NCBI GenBank assembly: GCA_022511265.1
Contig: JAFLRX010000020.1
Location: 1 to 43,970 of the forward strand
Reading direction: 5' to 3'
DNA length: 43,970 nt
DNA from: Eubacterium sp.
GTDB lineage: Bacteria; Bacillota; Clostridia; Oscillospirales; Ruminococcaceae
Shown piece after piece: positions 1-7,705 of the stretch. The position numbers and the translations under genes were made by a program. Each line of letters begins with the position of its first letter. Positions within the stretch are counted from its first letter, which is position 1. The notes beneath the pieces were generated by a model, which saw only the letters and a list, made by a program, of their open reading frames with translations, had not been told where the DNA came from and did not search any database.

Positions 1-140
1 GAAATCCGAACAAGTTCGGATGAAATCTGCTGACGCAGATGAAATTAAATCCGTCATATCTTCCTGCGAAGCAGGATTTCACCCCGGAGGGATTTCATCC
101 ACCTTAGGTGGATTTATTCCGTCCGTAAGGACGGATTTAA
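1..140. repeat. Array of short palindromes (mini-hairpins)
   Basis: At least four clean mini-hairpins follow each other: ATCCGAAC/GTTCGGAT (4-21), ATCTGC/GCAGAT (25-40), TCCTGC/GCAGGA (62-76), ATCCACC/GGTGGAT (97-113), and a fifth at 118-135 (TCCGTCC/GGACGGA). Loops are 2 to 4 bases and the spacers are of the GAA or TTT(C) type. The stem sequences differ but each remains self-complementary, so the conserved feature is the fold and not the sequence. The array lies just downstream of the tRNA-Thr terminator and may continue beyond the window edge. A related array occurs at 43711-43762. No coding function is evident; the function is unknown. Confidence 0.8.
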
Positions 141-143
141 TTG

Positions 144-181
144 AAAAAGAAAAGACACGCTACTGCGTGTCTTTTCTTTTT
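144..181 (-). terminator. Intrinsic terminator of tRNA-Thr
   Basis: A perfect 17-bp stem (144-160 with 165-181) with a TACT loop starts two bases beyond the tRNA-Thr CCA end. The A-rich/T-rich outer stem provides a U-tract on either strand. Confidence 0.85.
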
Positions 182-182
182 C

Positions 183-258
183 TGGAGCTGATACCCAGAT
201 TCGAACTGGGGACCTCATCCTTACCAAGGATGTGCTCTACCGCCTGAGCCATATCAGC
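183..258 (-). tRNA. tRNA-Thr (anticodon GGT)
   Basis: The reverse complement folds as a full cloverleaf: 7-bp acceptor stem GCTGATA/TATCAGC, D-stem GCTC/GAGC, anticodon stem CATCC/GGATG around loop TTGGTAA (anticodon GGT, threonine), and T-stem CCCAG/CTGGG with loop TTCGAAT. The discriminator is U and the CCA end is encoded, giving 76 nt in total. It is a single-gene unit with its own promoter (272-300) and terminator (144-181). Confidence 0.97.
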
Positions 259-271
259 CTGACAGTTAGAT

Positions 272-300
272 ATTATATCATAAAACATAAAACCTGTCAA
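272..300 (-). promoter_or_regulatory. Promoter of tRNA-Thr
   Basis: On the minus strand a TTGACA box (295-300) and a TATAAT box (272-277) are separated by 17 bp. This is a perfect sigma-A-type consensus, as expected for a stable RNA gene. Confidence 0.9.
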
Positions 301-332
301 GCACTTTTTTGAAAAATTTTTGTTAAAAAACA

Positions 333-368
333 AAAACGGCTGTCGTCTTTTCATACGGCGGCCGTTTT
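333..368 (-). terminator. Terminator after the small membrane protein gene
   Basis: A 13-bp stem (333-345 with 356-368, including G-U pairs) lies 7 bp beyond the stop codon of the leftward membrane protein gene. It is followed on the minus strand by a T-rich tract. Confidence 0.8.
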
Positions 369-374
369 CACGCG

Positions 375-863
375 TCAATACATTCCCATCGGCGGGGGCT
401 GAATTGCGGCGTTATACGTCCGTACACGCGACATATCTAAAATAGTCAGTACCAGCTTTACAATAGACAGCACAAGTATCAAAACCGAGAAAAGCGACAT
501 AAAAATCGCACCTATACCCAGCGAGATACCCTCTGCCGCCCATAACAGCACCTGTGAAAGGCAAATTATTATCGGTGCAAAGGAGTAGATTATCCCGACA
601 ATGGCAGCCCACAATTTCGGGAAAGCCGCCCAAAGTATAGAAACAGCGCTAATAATAATAAACGCCCAGTAGATGACAGCCATTTCTCCATCGTCTCCTG
701 ATAGTGATATAGCGTCAAGATATGAGACCGATAACGGGCCAAATGACACCACCGGCAAAAACCACGCAACAGTCAGCATCAGTGCCGAGAACACGTCAAT
801 CAGTGTTACCGCTATTGTTGCCGCTGAGGTCTTTTTAATCGGCTTGATTATTTGATTTTCCAT
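375..863 (-). CDS. Small integral membrane protein of unknown function
   Basis: This 162-residue protein is not recognised. It opens with a short Lys-containing segment (IKPIKKTSA), then has four hydrophobic stretches (about residues 15-40, 62-80, 85-108 and 112-143) and a Pro/Met-rich tail ending PPPMGMY, so it is probably a four-helix inner-membrane protein. The start is supported by a ribosome binding site (GGAGGA) on the minus strand at about 870-877. It is monocistronic, with a clear promoter (905-933) and terminator (333-368). No catalytic motif is visible. The call as a coding gene is firm; the function is open. Confidence 0.8.
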   Translation of the reverse strand: MENQIIKPIKKTSAATIAVTLIDVFSALMLTVAWFLPVVSFGPLSVSYLDAISLSGDDGEMAVIYWAFIIISAVSILWAAFPKLWAAIVGIIYSFAPIIICLSQVLLWAAEGISLGIGAIFMSLFSVLILVLSIVKLVLTILDMSRVRTYNAAIQPPPMGMY

Positions 864-904
864 TTTTATTTCCTCCTTAAATTTTTTGATAAAATCGTTA
901 TTTA

Positions 905-933
905 ATTATAACATAATTACAGCAAAAAATCAA
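905..933 (-). promoter_or_regulatory. Promoter of the small membrane protein gene
   Basis: The minus strand has TTGATT (928-933), a 17-bp spacer and TATAAT (905-910), about 40 bp upstream of the start codon. Confidence 0.75.
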
Positions 934-964
934 TGTGAATAAAAATAAATATACTTTAATTTTT

Positions 965-1537
965 TCAACCTAAAAATTGTCCGGCAAGCTCAATATAATC
1001 GTTGAAATCTATCTTACTAAAATCGGTTGTATCGACCTTTACGATTTTACCGCCCGAGTCAAAAGCGTCAAGATTGCGGCACCATGTGTCAAACATTTCA
1101 TACGGAACATCGAATCCCATTTTGTTCACTTCGCCCCTTTCGGGTGTTTTTTCCCGCTCAATATACCGTTTATGTAAAACGCGTGTATCTCCCGCAAACT
1201 TAAAGGTCAACGACGAATATCCGTATTTATCTATCAATTGCTTGATAACTCCCGCTTCGTCTGTCTTTTTAAGCCCGGCGGGAACAAAATTCCCCTCAAT
1301 AATAATGGGGTTGCCCGTTTCAAACATTCTTTCCGTCACATACATCATAGCGTCGAATGTGACCGCCGAAAAAACACTGCTTTCGTTCCTGTCTGCAACA
1401 GAGATGTTTTGACATATAGCTATCTTAAAGGTGTCTTTAATAAGATAGGGTACATTTAATGATTTTGATAATTGCAAAGCAAAAGTGGATTTGCCGGAGG
1501 CAAGATAGCCTTCAATTATAATGATTTTTTTGTTCAT
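965..1537 (-). CDS. P-loop NTPase / small-molecule kinase-like protein
   Basis: This 190-residue protein has a Walker A motif, GYLASGKST, at residues 10-18 directly after the first beta strand (KKIIIIE). The fold resembles the AAA_33/zeta-like and shikimate-kinase-like P-loop kinases: a strand IIIEGNFVP near residue 100 resembles their Walker B region, and RYIEREKTPERGE in the second half is a typical Arg-rich lid. Such proteins phosphorylate small molecules or nucleotides; the substrate cannot be told here. It is monocistronic with its own promoter (1583-1610) and a GAGGTG ribosome binding site. A second, unrelated-looking P-loop kinase lies at 35083. Confidence 0.8.
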   Translation of the reverse strand: MNKKIIIIEGYLASGKSTFALQLSKSLNVPYLIKDTFKIAICQNISVADRNESSVFSAVTFDAMMYVTERMFETGNPIIIEGNFVPAGLKKTDEAGVIKQLIDKYGYSSLTFKFAGDTRVLHKRYIEREKTPERGEVNKMGFDVPYEMFDTWCRNLDAFDSGGKIVKVDTTDFSKIDFNDYIELAGQFLG

Positions 1538-1582
1538 AGAAGCACCTCTTATAAAAACGATTTTATCTCGTTACTTATTTTC

Positions 1583-1610
1583 ATTATACGCAGATGAGTA
1601 AAAAAGTCAA
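1583..1610 (-). promoter_or_regulatory. Promoter of the P-loop kinase gene
   Basis: The minus strand has TTGACT (1605-1610), a 16-bp spacer and TATAAT (1583-1588), about 45 bp upstream of the start. Confidence 0.75.
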
Positions 1611-1667
1611 TAGAAGATGAAAATAGATTATAATAAAATAACTATCCCCCATTTTTCATATAACCCC

Positions 1668-1696
1668 TTGCAAAAATCCTCAAAAAATGGTATACT
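1668..1696 (+). promoter_or_regulatory. Promoter of ychF
   Basis: TTGCAA (1668-1673), a 17-bp spacer and TATACT (1691-1696) lie 40 bp before the ychF start. This probably also drives the glycosyltransferase gene downstream. Confidence 0.75.
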
Positions 1697-1735
1697 GTCA
1701 AAAGAACAAAATCCGAAGAAAGGACTATATTATAT

Positions 1736-2830
1736 ATGAAATTAGGTATGGTAGGTTTGCCGAATGTCGGCAAAAGCACATTATTCAATGCACTGACAAA
1801 CGCAGGGGCAGAGTCGGCGAATTATCCGTTCTGCACGATAGAGCCGAACGTCGGCATTGTATCCGTCCCCGACGAGCGGCTGGACAAGCTAGCCGAGATG
1901 TACAACCCTGAAAAGTTCACCCCCGCTACACTGGAATTTGTGGATATCGCGGGACTGGTAAAGGGCGCGTCCAAGGGCGAGGGACTGGGCAACAAGTTCC
2001 TTGCGGATATACGTGAGGTGGACGCGATAGTCCACGTGGTGCGCTGCTTTGAGGATGAGAACATTATCCACGTTGACGGCACGATAAGCGCGGCGCGTGA
2101 TATTGAGACTATAAATCTGGAGCTGATATTCTCCGATATAGAAATAGTACAGCGCAGAGTTGACAGAGTGAAAAAGCAGATGAAGGGCGATAAATCCCTC
2201 GCCGCGGAGGTAGATTTCCTTGAACGGCTGCTGACACATCTGGAAGAGGGCAAGTCGGCGCGTGGATTTGACTTTACCGAGAATGAGGCGGAAATGATAA
2301 AGTCCACTCCCCTCCTATCAAATAAGCCCGTTATCTACGCCGCTAATCTTTCGGAGGCGGATTTTACCGGTGATATCGAAACCAACGAGCAATATCAGGC
2401 TGTAAAGAAGATCGCCGAGGAAGAAAACAGCGCGGTGCTGCCTATCTGCGCACAGATAGAGGCAGAGATAGCCGATATGGAGGACGAGGACAAGCAGATG
2501 TTCCTGTCCGAGCTGAACCTGGAGCAATCGGGGCTGAGCCGTATCATTAAAACCGGCTACAGCCTGCTTGGGCTTATCTCGTATCTAACCGCAGGTCCGC
2601 AGGAGGTCAGGGCGTGGACGATAACCGCCGGAACCAAGGCACCCAAAGCGGCGGGAAAAATACACACCGACTTTGAAAAAGGCTTTATCCGTGCGGAGAT
2701 AGTTTCGTTCGACGACCTTATGGCATGCGGGAATATGAACGCCGCAAAGGAAAAGGGACTTGTAAGGCTTGAGGGCAAGGAGTATGTAATGCAGGACGGG
2801 GATGTCGTTCTGTTCAGATTCAACGTGTAA
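1736..2830 (+). CDS. ychF: Redox/ribosome-associated ATPase YchF (OLA1 family)
   Basis: A universally conserved Obg-family P-loop protein that in characterised relatives hydrolyses ATP in preference to GTP and associates with ribosomes. The length of 364 residues is normal. The G1 motif GLPNVGKS is at residues 7-14, the family signature NYPFCTIEPN at 29-38, and the G3 region DIAGLVKGAS begins at 70. The usual NKxD specificity motif is replaced by ANLSE, as expected for the YchF branch. A TGS domain occupies about the last 85 residues, with the typical ending YVMQDGDVVLFRFNV. The start at 1736 follows an AGAAAGGA ribosome binding site. The glycosyltransferase gene begins 13 bp downstream. Confidence 0.97.
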   Translation: MKLGMVGLPNVGKSTLFNALTNAGAESANYPFCTIEPNVGIVSVPDERLDKLAEMYNPEKFTPATLEFVDIAGLVKGASKGEGLGNKFLADIREVDAIVHVVRCFEDENIIHVDGTISAARDIETINLELIFSDIEIVQRRVDRVKKQMKGDKSLAAEVDFLERLLTHLEEGKSARGFDFTENEAEMIKSTPLLSNKPVIYAANLSEADFTGDIETNEQYQAVKKIAEEENSAVLPICAQIEAEIADMEDEDKQMFLSELNLEQSGLSRIIKTGYSLLGLISYLTAGPQEVRAWTITAGTKAPKAAGKIHTDFEKGFIRAEIVSFDDLMACGNMNAAKEKGLVRLEGKEYVMQDGDVVLFRFNV

Positions 2831-2843
2831 TTCGGAGGATGAT

Positions 2844-3869
2844 ATGAAGGTTCTTTTATATTCCGAAAATATGCGGTTTATCAAGGTGTCGGGGTTGGGG
2901 CGCGCGATAATGCACCAAAAGCAGGCACTGAGCGAATGCGGTATAGAGCATACCGACAAGCCGTCAGATGACGGCTGGGATGTTGTTCATATAAACACTT
3001 ATGGGCTGAACTCCCGCCGTATTGCTAAAAAGGCACGCAAAAAAGGCAAAGCGGTGGTATACCACGCACACTCTACCAAAGAGGATTTTATGGATTCGTT
3101 TATCGGCTCGAACATGTTCGCGGGTGTGTTTAAGAAGTGGATTGTCTCCTGCTATAACCTCGGAGATGTGATAATTACACCTACCGAATATTCAAAGTCA
3201 TTACTGGAAGGATACGGGATAACCAAGCCGATTTTCGCAGTGTCAAACGGTGTGCGGCTGGACTTTTTCAAGAAGAGAGCCGCCGACCGTGAGGAGTTCA
3301 GAAAGAAATTCGGCTATTCCGACAGCGACAAGGTAGTCATTGCGGTCGGTCTGTATCTGCGCAGAAAAGGTGTGCTGGACTTTGTTGAGCTGGCAAAGGC
3401 GATGCCCGACTATAAGTTTATATGGTTCGGCAAAACTCCGCTGTTTACCGTTCCGCACGAAATACGCAAGGCGGTAAAGACTAAGCTTGATAATCTATGC
3501 TTTGCCGGGTACGTTCAGCCTGACGAGCTGAAGAAGGCATATGCGGGCTGTGACGCCTATATCTTCCCCACCCATGAGGAGACCGAGGGCATCGTACTGT
3601 TAGAGGCGCTGGCGTCCAAAGCGCCCGCGATAATACGGGATATCCCCGCGTTCTCGTGGCTGAAAGATAACGAGGTATACAAAGCTAAGGATAACGAGGA
3701 CTTTAAACATAAAATCCGCGCGTTGGTAGAGGGCGAACTGCCTTCGCTGGCGGATAACGGATATAACGCCGTTTCGGACAAAGATATAAGTCTCATCGGC
3801 TCGCAGTTGATAAATGTATACCAAACAGCACAAAAAGAGGCTGAAAAAAATAAAAAATCCGCTAAATAA
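2844..3869 (+). CDS. GT4-family glycosyltransferase, probably glycolipid-type
   Basis: A 341-residue retaining GT-B glycosyltransferase of family GT4. Visible are an N-terminal Gly-rich acceptor loop (KVSGLGRAI), the central VSNGVRLDFF linker, and the C-terminal donor-site motif HEETEGIVLLEALASKAP with its E-x7-E pattern. Its length and layout resemble Firmicutes diacylglycerol glucosyl/galactosyl transferases that make membrane glycolipids; that substrate assignment is an inference from memory of the family. An in-frame upstream ATG at 2802 lies inside ychF. The ATG at 2844 is preferred because GGAGG (about 2834-2838) precedes it at good distance. The Lys-rich C-terminus (KEAEKNKKSAK) could contact acidic lipids. 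Confidence 0.88.
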   Translation: MKVLLYSENMRFIKVSGLGRAIMHQKQALSECGIEHTDKPSDDGWDVVHINTYGLNSRRIAKKARKKGKAVVYHAHSTKEDFMDSFIGSNMFAGVFKKWIVSCYNLGDVIITPTEYSKSLLEGYGITKPIFAVSNGVRLDFFKKRAADREEFRKKFGYSDSDKVVIAVGLYLRRKGVLDFVELAKAMPDYKFIWFGKTPLFTVPHEIRKAVKTKLDNLCFAGYVQPDELKKAYAGCDAYIFPTHEETEGIVLLEALASKAPAIIRDIPAFSWLKDNEVYKAKDNEDFKHKIRALVEGELPSLADNGYNAVSDKDISLIGSQLINVYQTAQKEAEKNKKSAK

Positions 3870-3891
3870 AGCAAAAAATCAGAAAAAACAC

Positions 3892-3920
3892 TTGACTTTT
3901 GGGTTTTATTCTGATATAAT
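3892..3920 (+). promoter_or_regulatory. Promoter of the rplU operon
   Basis: TTGACT (3892-3897), a 17-bp spacer and TATAAT (3915-3920) place the predicted transcription start near 3927, about 80 nt before rplU. Confidence 0.88.
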
Positions 3921-3926
3921 AATTCT

Positions 3927-4006
3927 GCCGCTTGTTCAGGGTCGTATAAAGTAAGCGTGAAAGAACGCTTCACCCGTGACAGCGAGATTTTGAAAGAGGT
4001 ATTGAT
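3927..4006 (+). promoter_or_regulatory. 5' leader of rplU, candidate L21 autoregulatory leader
   Basis: The leader between the promoter and rplU contains the hairpin AAGCGT-GAAAGA-ACGCTT (about 3953-3970) and further paired segments. Firmicutes rplU genes often carry an 'L21 leader' RNA thought to mediate feedback by a ribosomal protein. The position, size and gene context fit; I have not matched the sequence to the covariance model. Confidence 0.55.
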
Positions 4007-4312
4007 ATGTACGCAATTATTGAAACCGGCGGAAAGCAGTATCAGGTTCAGGAAGGCGACGAGATCTTCATTGAAAAGCTTGACGCTGAAGGCGAGATCA
4101 CATTCGACAAGGTGATCATGGTAGGCAAGGATGACGGCGCAGTTGTCGGCACTCCTTATGTTGACGGTGCAACCGTTAAGGCTTCTCTTATCAAGAACGG
4201 CAAGGGTAAGAAGATAACAGTCTTCACCTACAAGCCCAAGAAGTCCAGCAAGCGTGCTATGGGTCACAGACAGCCCTACAGCAAGGTAAAGATCGAGGCT
4301 ATCAACGCGTAA
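4007..4312 (+). CDS. rplU: Large-subunit ribosomal protein L21 (bL21)
   Basis: A 101-residue protein with the complete bL21 pattern: the start [15 protein letters not shown], the loop [25 protein letters not shown] that contacts 23S rRNA, and a short C-terminal strand TKVKIEAI-type end. Length is normal for Firmicutes. It is the first gene of the classical rplU-prp-rpmA-obg cluster. The start is fixed by an AAAGAGGT ribosome binding site. Codon use is strongly biased, as expected for a highly expressed gene. Confidence 0.98.
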   Translation: MYAIIETGGKQYQVQEGDEIFIEKLDAEGEITFDKVIMVGKDDGAVVGTPYVDGATVKASLIKNGKGKKITVFTYKPKKSSKRAMGHRQPYSKVKIEAINA

Positions 4313-4315
4313 GGC

Positions 4316-4639
4316 ATGATAACGGCTGTTTTTACCGAGTGTAACGGCAAGCTTATCGGGTTTTCCCTTTCGGGACATTCCGATTACGATGAAAGCAGAC
4401 AGGACATTGTCTGCGCAGGAATTTCAAGCGCATTGATGCTGACGGTAAACACGATAACGGATTTCATAAAGGCGGATGCAAAGATAGATGTTGACCCGGA
4501 AAACGAGGGTTACGCTTCCCTGCTGCTGACCGCACCGTATAATGAAAACGCGGTGAATATGATAGAATCGTTTTACGCGCATCTTTGCGGCATTGAAGAG
4601 GATTACGGGCAGATAAAGCTCCGTAAAAGCAAGATTTAA
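4316..4639 (+). CDS. prp: Ribosomal-processing cysteine protease Prp (YsxB)
   Basis: A 107-residue protein placed between L21 and L27 as in other Firmicutes. Prp removes the N-terminal extension of ribosomal protein L27, which is required for a functional ribosome. The catalytic pair is visible: His21 in SLSGHSDYD and Cys33 in [10 protein letters not shown], corresponding to the His/Cys dyad described in Staphylococcus aureus. The start lies only 3 bp after the rplU stop, with no strong separate ribosome binding site, suggesting translational coupling. The matching substrate motif is present in the next gene. Confidence 0.95.
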   Translation: MITAVFTECNGKLIGFSLSGHSDYDESRQDIVCAGISSALMLTVNTITDFIKADAKIDVDPENEGYASLLLTAPYNENAVNMIESFYAHLCGIEEDYGQIKLRKSKI

Positions 4640-4659
4640 CCTTAGAAAGGAAGATAGTA

Positions 4660-4938
4660 ATGATTAAGATCAGTTTACAGCACTTCGCTCATAAAAAAGG
4701 TATGGGTTCTACCAAGAACGGACGCGACAGCGAATCCAAGAGACTTGGTGTAAAGCGCGCTGACGGTCAGTATGTACTGGCAGGCAACATTCTCGTTCGT
4801 CAGAGAGGAACTCACATTCATCCCGGCGAGAACGTAGGCCGCGGCTCTGATGATACATTATTCGCTCTTGTAAGCGGTAAGGTAAAGTTTGAGCGTTATG
4901 ACAAAAACCGCAAAAAGGTAAGCGTTTACGCTGACTAA
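4660..4938 (+). CDS. rpmA: Large-subunit ribosomal protein L27 with cleavable N-terminus
   Basis: A 92-residue bL27. The N-terminus [14 protein letters not shown] matches the Firmicutes pattern in which Prp cuts after residue 9 to expose the mature N-terminus that reaches the peptidyl-transferase centre. The body ([15 protein letters not shown], then [16 protein letters not shown]) is typical bL27. A ribosome binding site AGAAAGGAAG precedes the start. An intrinsic terminator follows at 4955-4980, so obgE probably has a separate transcript or receives readthrough. Confidence 0.98.
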   Translation: MIKISLQHFAHKKGMGSTKNGRDSESKRLGVKRADGQYVLAGNILVRQRGTHIHPGENVGRGSDDTLFALVSGKVKFERYDKNRKKVSVYAD

Positions 4939-4954
4939 GATTTGAAAACATTAC

Positions 4955-4980
4955 GGGCGGGTTAATACCGCCCTTTTTGT
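4955..4980 (+). terminator. Terminator after rpmA
   Basis: The stem GGGCGG/CCGCCC (4955-4960 with 4968-4973), a 7-base loop and a T-tract lie 17 bp after the rpmA stop. The stem is only 6 bp, so partial readthrough into obgE is possible. Confidence 0.75.
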
Positions 4981-5023
4981 TGTATATTATAATATTGAGA
5001 CTTTACAGGAAAGGAGCAGCGTA

Positions 5024-6298
5024 ATGTTTGTAGATATAGTAAAAATTTATATTAAGGCCGGCAACGGCGGCAACGGAGCGGTCTCCTTTCACAGGGAAAA
5101 ATACGTCGCCGCGGGAGGACCGGACGGCGGCAACGGCGGAAAAGGCTCTGATATAGTATTCGTTGCGGATGACAATCTGTCCACGCTGATAGATTTCCGC
5201 TATAAGAAAAAATATATCGCCCCCGACGGTGAAAAAGGCGGCTCGAACCGCTGCACCGGAAAGAGCGCAGAGCCAACCGTTATCAGGGTACCGCGCGGTA
5301 CGCTTATCCGTGACACAGATACCGGCAGGATTTTGGCTGACATTTCAGATGACGAGCCGGTGGTAGTCGCCAAAGGCGGCAACGGCGGTAAGGGCAATAT
5401 GAACTTTGCCACCTCTACCCGTCAGATACCGAAATTCGCAAAGCCGGGCTTTCCGGGTGAGGAGTTTAACGTAACGCTGGAGCTAAAACTGTTGGCGGAT
5501 GTAGGGCTGGTCGGATTTCCTAACGTCGGCAAATCCACCTTTATCAGCGTTGTCAGTGCCGCAAAGCCTAAGATAGCGAATTATCACTTTACCACCATTA
5601 CCCCGGTGCTAGGCGTGGTAAGCGTAGGCGACAAATCCTTTGTTATGGCGGATATACCCGGACTTATCGAAGGGGCAAGCGACGGTGCGGGACTTGGACA
5701 TGAGTTTTTGCGGCATGTAGAGCGCTGCCGTATGATAGTCCATGTGGTTGACGTTTCAGGCTCGGAGGGCAGAGACCCCAAAGAGGACTTTGAAAAGATA
5801 AACTACGAGCTGAAAAACTTTTCCAAGGAAATAGCCGGACGCCCGCAGATAGTCGTCATGAATAAAACCGACTTAGCAACTGAGGAACAGGTTGAAGAAT
5901 TCAGAAGGTTTGTTGAGGATATGGGACTTCCCTGCTTTTCCTGCTGTGCGGCTGCGGCACAGGGTACTGCGGACGCGGTAAATTATATTGCCGCAGAGCT
6001 TGACAAGCTGCCTCCTGTAAAACGGTATGAGATTGAGCCGCTCACCCGTCAAGAGCTGGATGAGCAAGAGCTGAAGAAAAAGAGCTTTAAGATCACAAAA
6101 GAGGACGGAATATTTATTGTTGACGCGCCTTTCCTTGCTCCGATACTTCAGACTGTCAATATGGATGATTATGAAAGTCTGCAATATTTTCAGCGTGTGC
6201 TGCGTTTCAGCGGTATAATAGACAAGCTGGAGGAAATGGGCGTACAGGAAAACGACACCGTTTCAATCTACGATTTTGAGTTTGATTATATGCGATAA
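5024..6298 (+). CDS. obgE: Obg-family GTPase ObgE/CgtA
   Basis: An essential GTPase that assists 50S subunit assembly and links it to growth state. It has 424 residues and three domains: the Gly-rich Obg fold (1 to about 158, with GNGGNGAVSFHREKY and GGPDGGNGGKG), the G domain (G1 GFPNVGKST from residue 163, G3 DIPGLIEGA, NKTD near 283), and a C-terminal OCT domain of about 75 residues ending DYMR. The OCT domain is present, as in many Firmicutes. The ribosome binding site AAAGGAGC precedes the start. It sits directly after rpmA as in most bacteria. Confidence 0.97.
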   Translation: MFVDIVKIYIKAGNGGNGAVSFHREKYVAAGGPDGGNGGKGSDIVFVADDNLSTLIDFRYKKKYIAPDGEKGGSNRCTGKSAEPTVIRVPRGTLIRDTDTGRILADISDDEPVVVAKGGNGGKGNMNFATSTRQIPKFAKPGFPGEEFNVTLELKLLADVGLVGFPNVGKSTFISVVSAAKPKIANYHFTTITPVLGVVSVGDKSFVMADIPGLIEGASDGAGLGHEFLRHVERCRMIVHVVDVSGSEGRDPKEDFEKINYELKNFSKEIAGRPQIVVMNKTDLATEEQVEEFRRFVEDMGLPCFSCCAAAAQGTADAVNYIAAELDKLPPVKRYEIEPLTRQELDEQELKKKSFKITKEDGIFIVDAPFLAPILQTVNMDDYESLQYFQRVLRFSGIIDKLEEMGVQENDTVSIYDFEFDYMR

Positions 6299-6318
6299 TT
6301 TCATATAGAGGAATAAAT

Positions 6319-6723
6319 ATGAACGACAACTTTTCCGAAAAGGACGCGCGGGCGCTAAGTCCGCTCACGTTAGCTTTTTTCGGTGACAGCGTTTATGAAG
6401 TGCTGGTACGGGAAAGAATAGTTAAAGACGGCTCTAAGCCGATACATACCCTGCACAGCATGGCTGTAAAAAAGGTAAACGCCGGCTTTCAGTCATATGC
6501 GTCTGAGAAGATAGAGGATAGTCTGACCGAGGATGAGCTTGAGATATTCAAGCGCGGCAGAAACGCCACCGGCAGCAATGTCCCCCGCTCCAGCAATCCT
6601 AAGGACTATCACAGAGCGACAGGACTGGAGACCTTGTTTGGATATCTTTATCTTTCAGGAAAGCACGAACGCATGAACGAATTGTTTGATATGATATACG
6701 AGCTGGATACATCCGAAAATTAA
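6319..6723 (+). CDS. mrnC: Mini-ribonuclease III
   Basis: A 134-residue RNase III-like protein lacking the double-stranded RNA binding domain. The signature ALSPLTLAFFGDSVYEVLVR (residues 12-31) carries the catalytic Asp23, and ATGLETLFGYLYLSG holds the second acidic site. In Bacillus subtilis this enzyme matures 23S rRNA by trimming its ends. The gene lies 20 bp after obgE, whereas in many Bacilli it neighbours cysS; here it belongs to a ribosome-assembly cluster, which fits the role. Confidence 0.93.
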   Translation: MNDNFSEKDARALSPLTLAFFGDSVYEVLVRERIVKDGSKPIHTLHSMAVKKVNAGFQSYASEKIEDSLTEDELEIFKRGRNATGSNVPRSSNPKDYHRATGLETLFGYLYLSGKHERMNELFDMIYELDTSEN

Positions 6724-6735
6724 GAGAGGTATCTT

Positions 6736-7653
6736 ATGACTACCGAAAAAAAGAGTAAAAAAGCCAAAACCGCAAAAAAAGCTAAAACGCCAAAAAACAA
6801 AGAACCGCTCAATGTCAAGAAATTACTGAGGGATATACTTATTATTATCATAGGCAGTTTTCTGTTTGCCTGCGGCTTAAAGACCTTTGCGGCGCCTAAC
6901 GATATCGCTTCCGGCGGTATATCCGGTATAGCGATAATCATATCTCATTTTACGGGGCTGAACGAAGGTATTCTTTATCTGCTGATAAATATACCGATAA
7001 TGATAATAGGCTTTATATTCCTCGGCAAACTGCTGATGTTCAAAACCATACTGTCGATAATTACTGTCACCGTTGCGACAGACTATGTGTTTGAGTTTCT
7101 GCCGAAGTATGAGGGCGACATGATATTGGCGGCAATATTCGGCGGTATATTGATGGGTGCAGGTTTGGGACTGTGCTATTACTGCGAGGGCACCTCGGGC
7201 GGCACAGATATAATAAACAAGCTGATAAACAGAAAATTCCCTCAGATGAGTCTGGGCGTTATCACCTTTACTGGTGATATGTGTGTTATTTTGCTGGCGA
7301 TTGTGGCATTTAGAAATGTTGAAGCGGGACTTTACTCGCTGATTGCCATTTTCGTCTCATCAAAAATAATGGATACACTGATATACGGCAGCTATGAAGG
7401 AAAAATGCTGCTGATATTCTCGCGAAGATATGAGGAAATATCGCAGAAGATAATATCTTCTGACCGCGGCGTAACCTTTTTACACGGGACAGGCGCGTAT
7501 CACGGTGATGACGTAAAGGTAATATGCTGTGCTGTGCACAAAAATGAATATGTTAAGGTAAAGCGCTTTGTCAAAGAGATCGACCCGCGCGCGTTTATGA
7601 TAATAACCAGCGCGAAGGAGGTCTTGGGAGAAGGCTTTCAGCAGATAAATTAA
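6736..7653 (+). CDS. YitT family membrane protein
   Basis: A 305-residue protein with a Lys-rich cytoplasmic N-terminus (residues 4-25), then five to six membrane segments of the YitT_membrane type including FGGILMGAGLGLCYYCEGTSGGTDIIN, which carries the family GTSGGTD motif, and a C-terminal soluble DUF2179-type domain of about 80 residues. The family is widespread in Firmicutes and its substrate is not established. The gene starts 12 bp after mrnC with the ribosome binding site AGAGAGGT. The call rests on the motif and the domain order. Confidence 0.9.
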   Translation: MTTEKKSKKAKTAKKAKTPKNKEPLNVKKLLRDILIIIIGSFLFACGLKTFAAPNDIASGGISGIAIIISHFTGLNEGILYLLINIPIMIIGFIFLGKLLMFKTILSIITVTVATDYVFEFLPKYEGDMILAAIFGGILMGAGLGLCYYCEGTSGGTDIINKLINRKFPQMSLGVITFTGDMCVILLAIVAFRNVEAGLYSLIAIFVSSKIMDTLIYGSYEGKMLLIFSRRYEEISQKIISSDRGVTFLHGTGAYHGDDVKVICCAVHKNEYVKVKRFVKEIDPRAFMIITSAKEVLGEGFQQIN

Positions 7654-7655
7654 GA

Positions 7656-7681
7656 CGTGTTCACGCTAATACACGAACACG
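7656..7681 (+). other. Inverted repeat between yitT-type gene and yebC
   Basis: CGTGTTC (7656-7662) and GAACACG (7675-7681) form a 7-bp stem in the 52-bp gap. The following sequence is only weakly T-rich, so it may be a weak attenuator or a processing hairpin instead of a full terminator. Confidence 0.4.
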
Positions 7682-7705
7682 CTTTGAGCTTTAAGGAGGA
7701 CAAAA

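Noticed and set aside
1-140. CRISPR array or integron-like array
   Set aside because: Units are self-complementary hairpins of differing sequence and length; there are no identical repeats separated by unique spacers and no cas genes nearby.
20-247. 75-codon open frame across the palindromes and tRNA-Thr
   Set aside because: It runs through hairpins, a terminator and a tRNA on the other strand, and has no ribosome binding site.
2802-2843. Earlier start of the glycosyltransferase inside ychF
   Set aside because: The ATG at 2844 has a proper GGAGG site and begins with a typical GT-B first strand.
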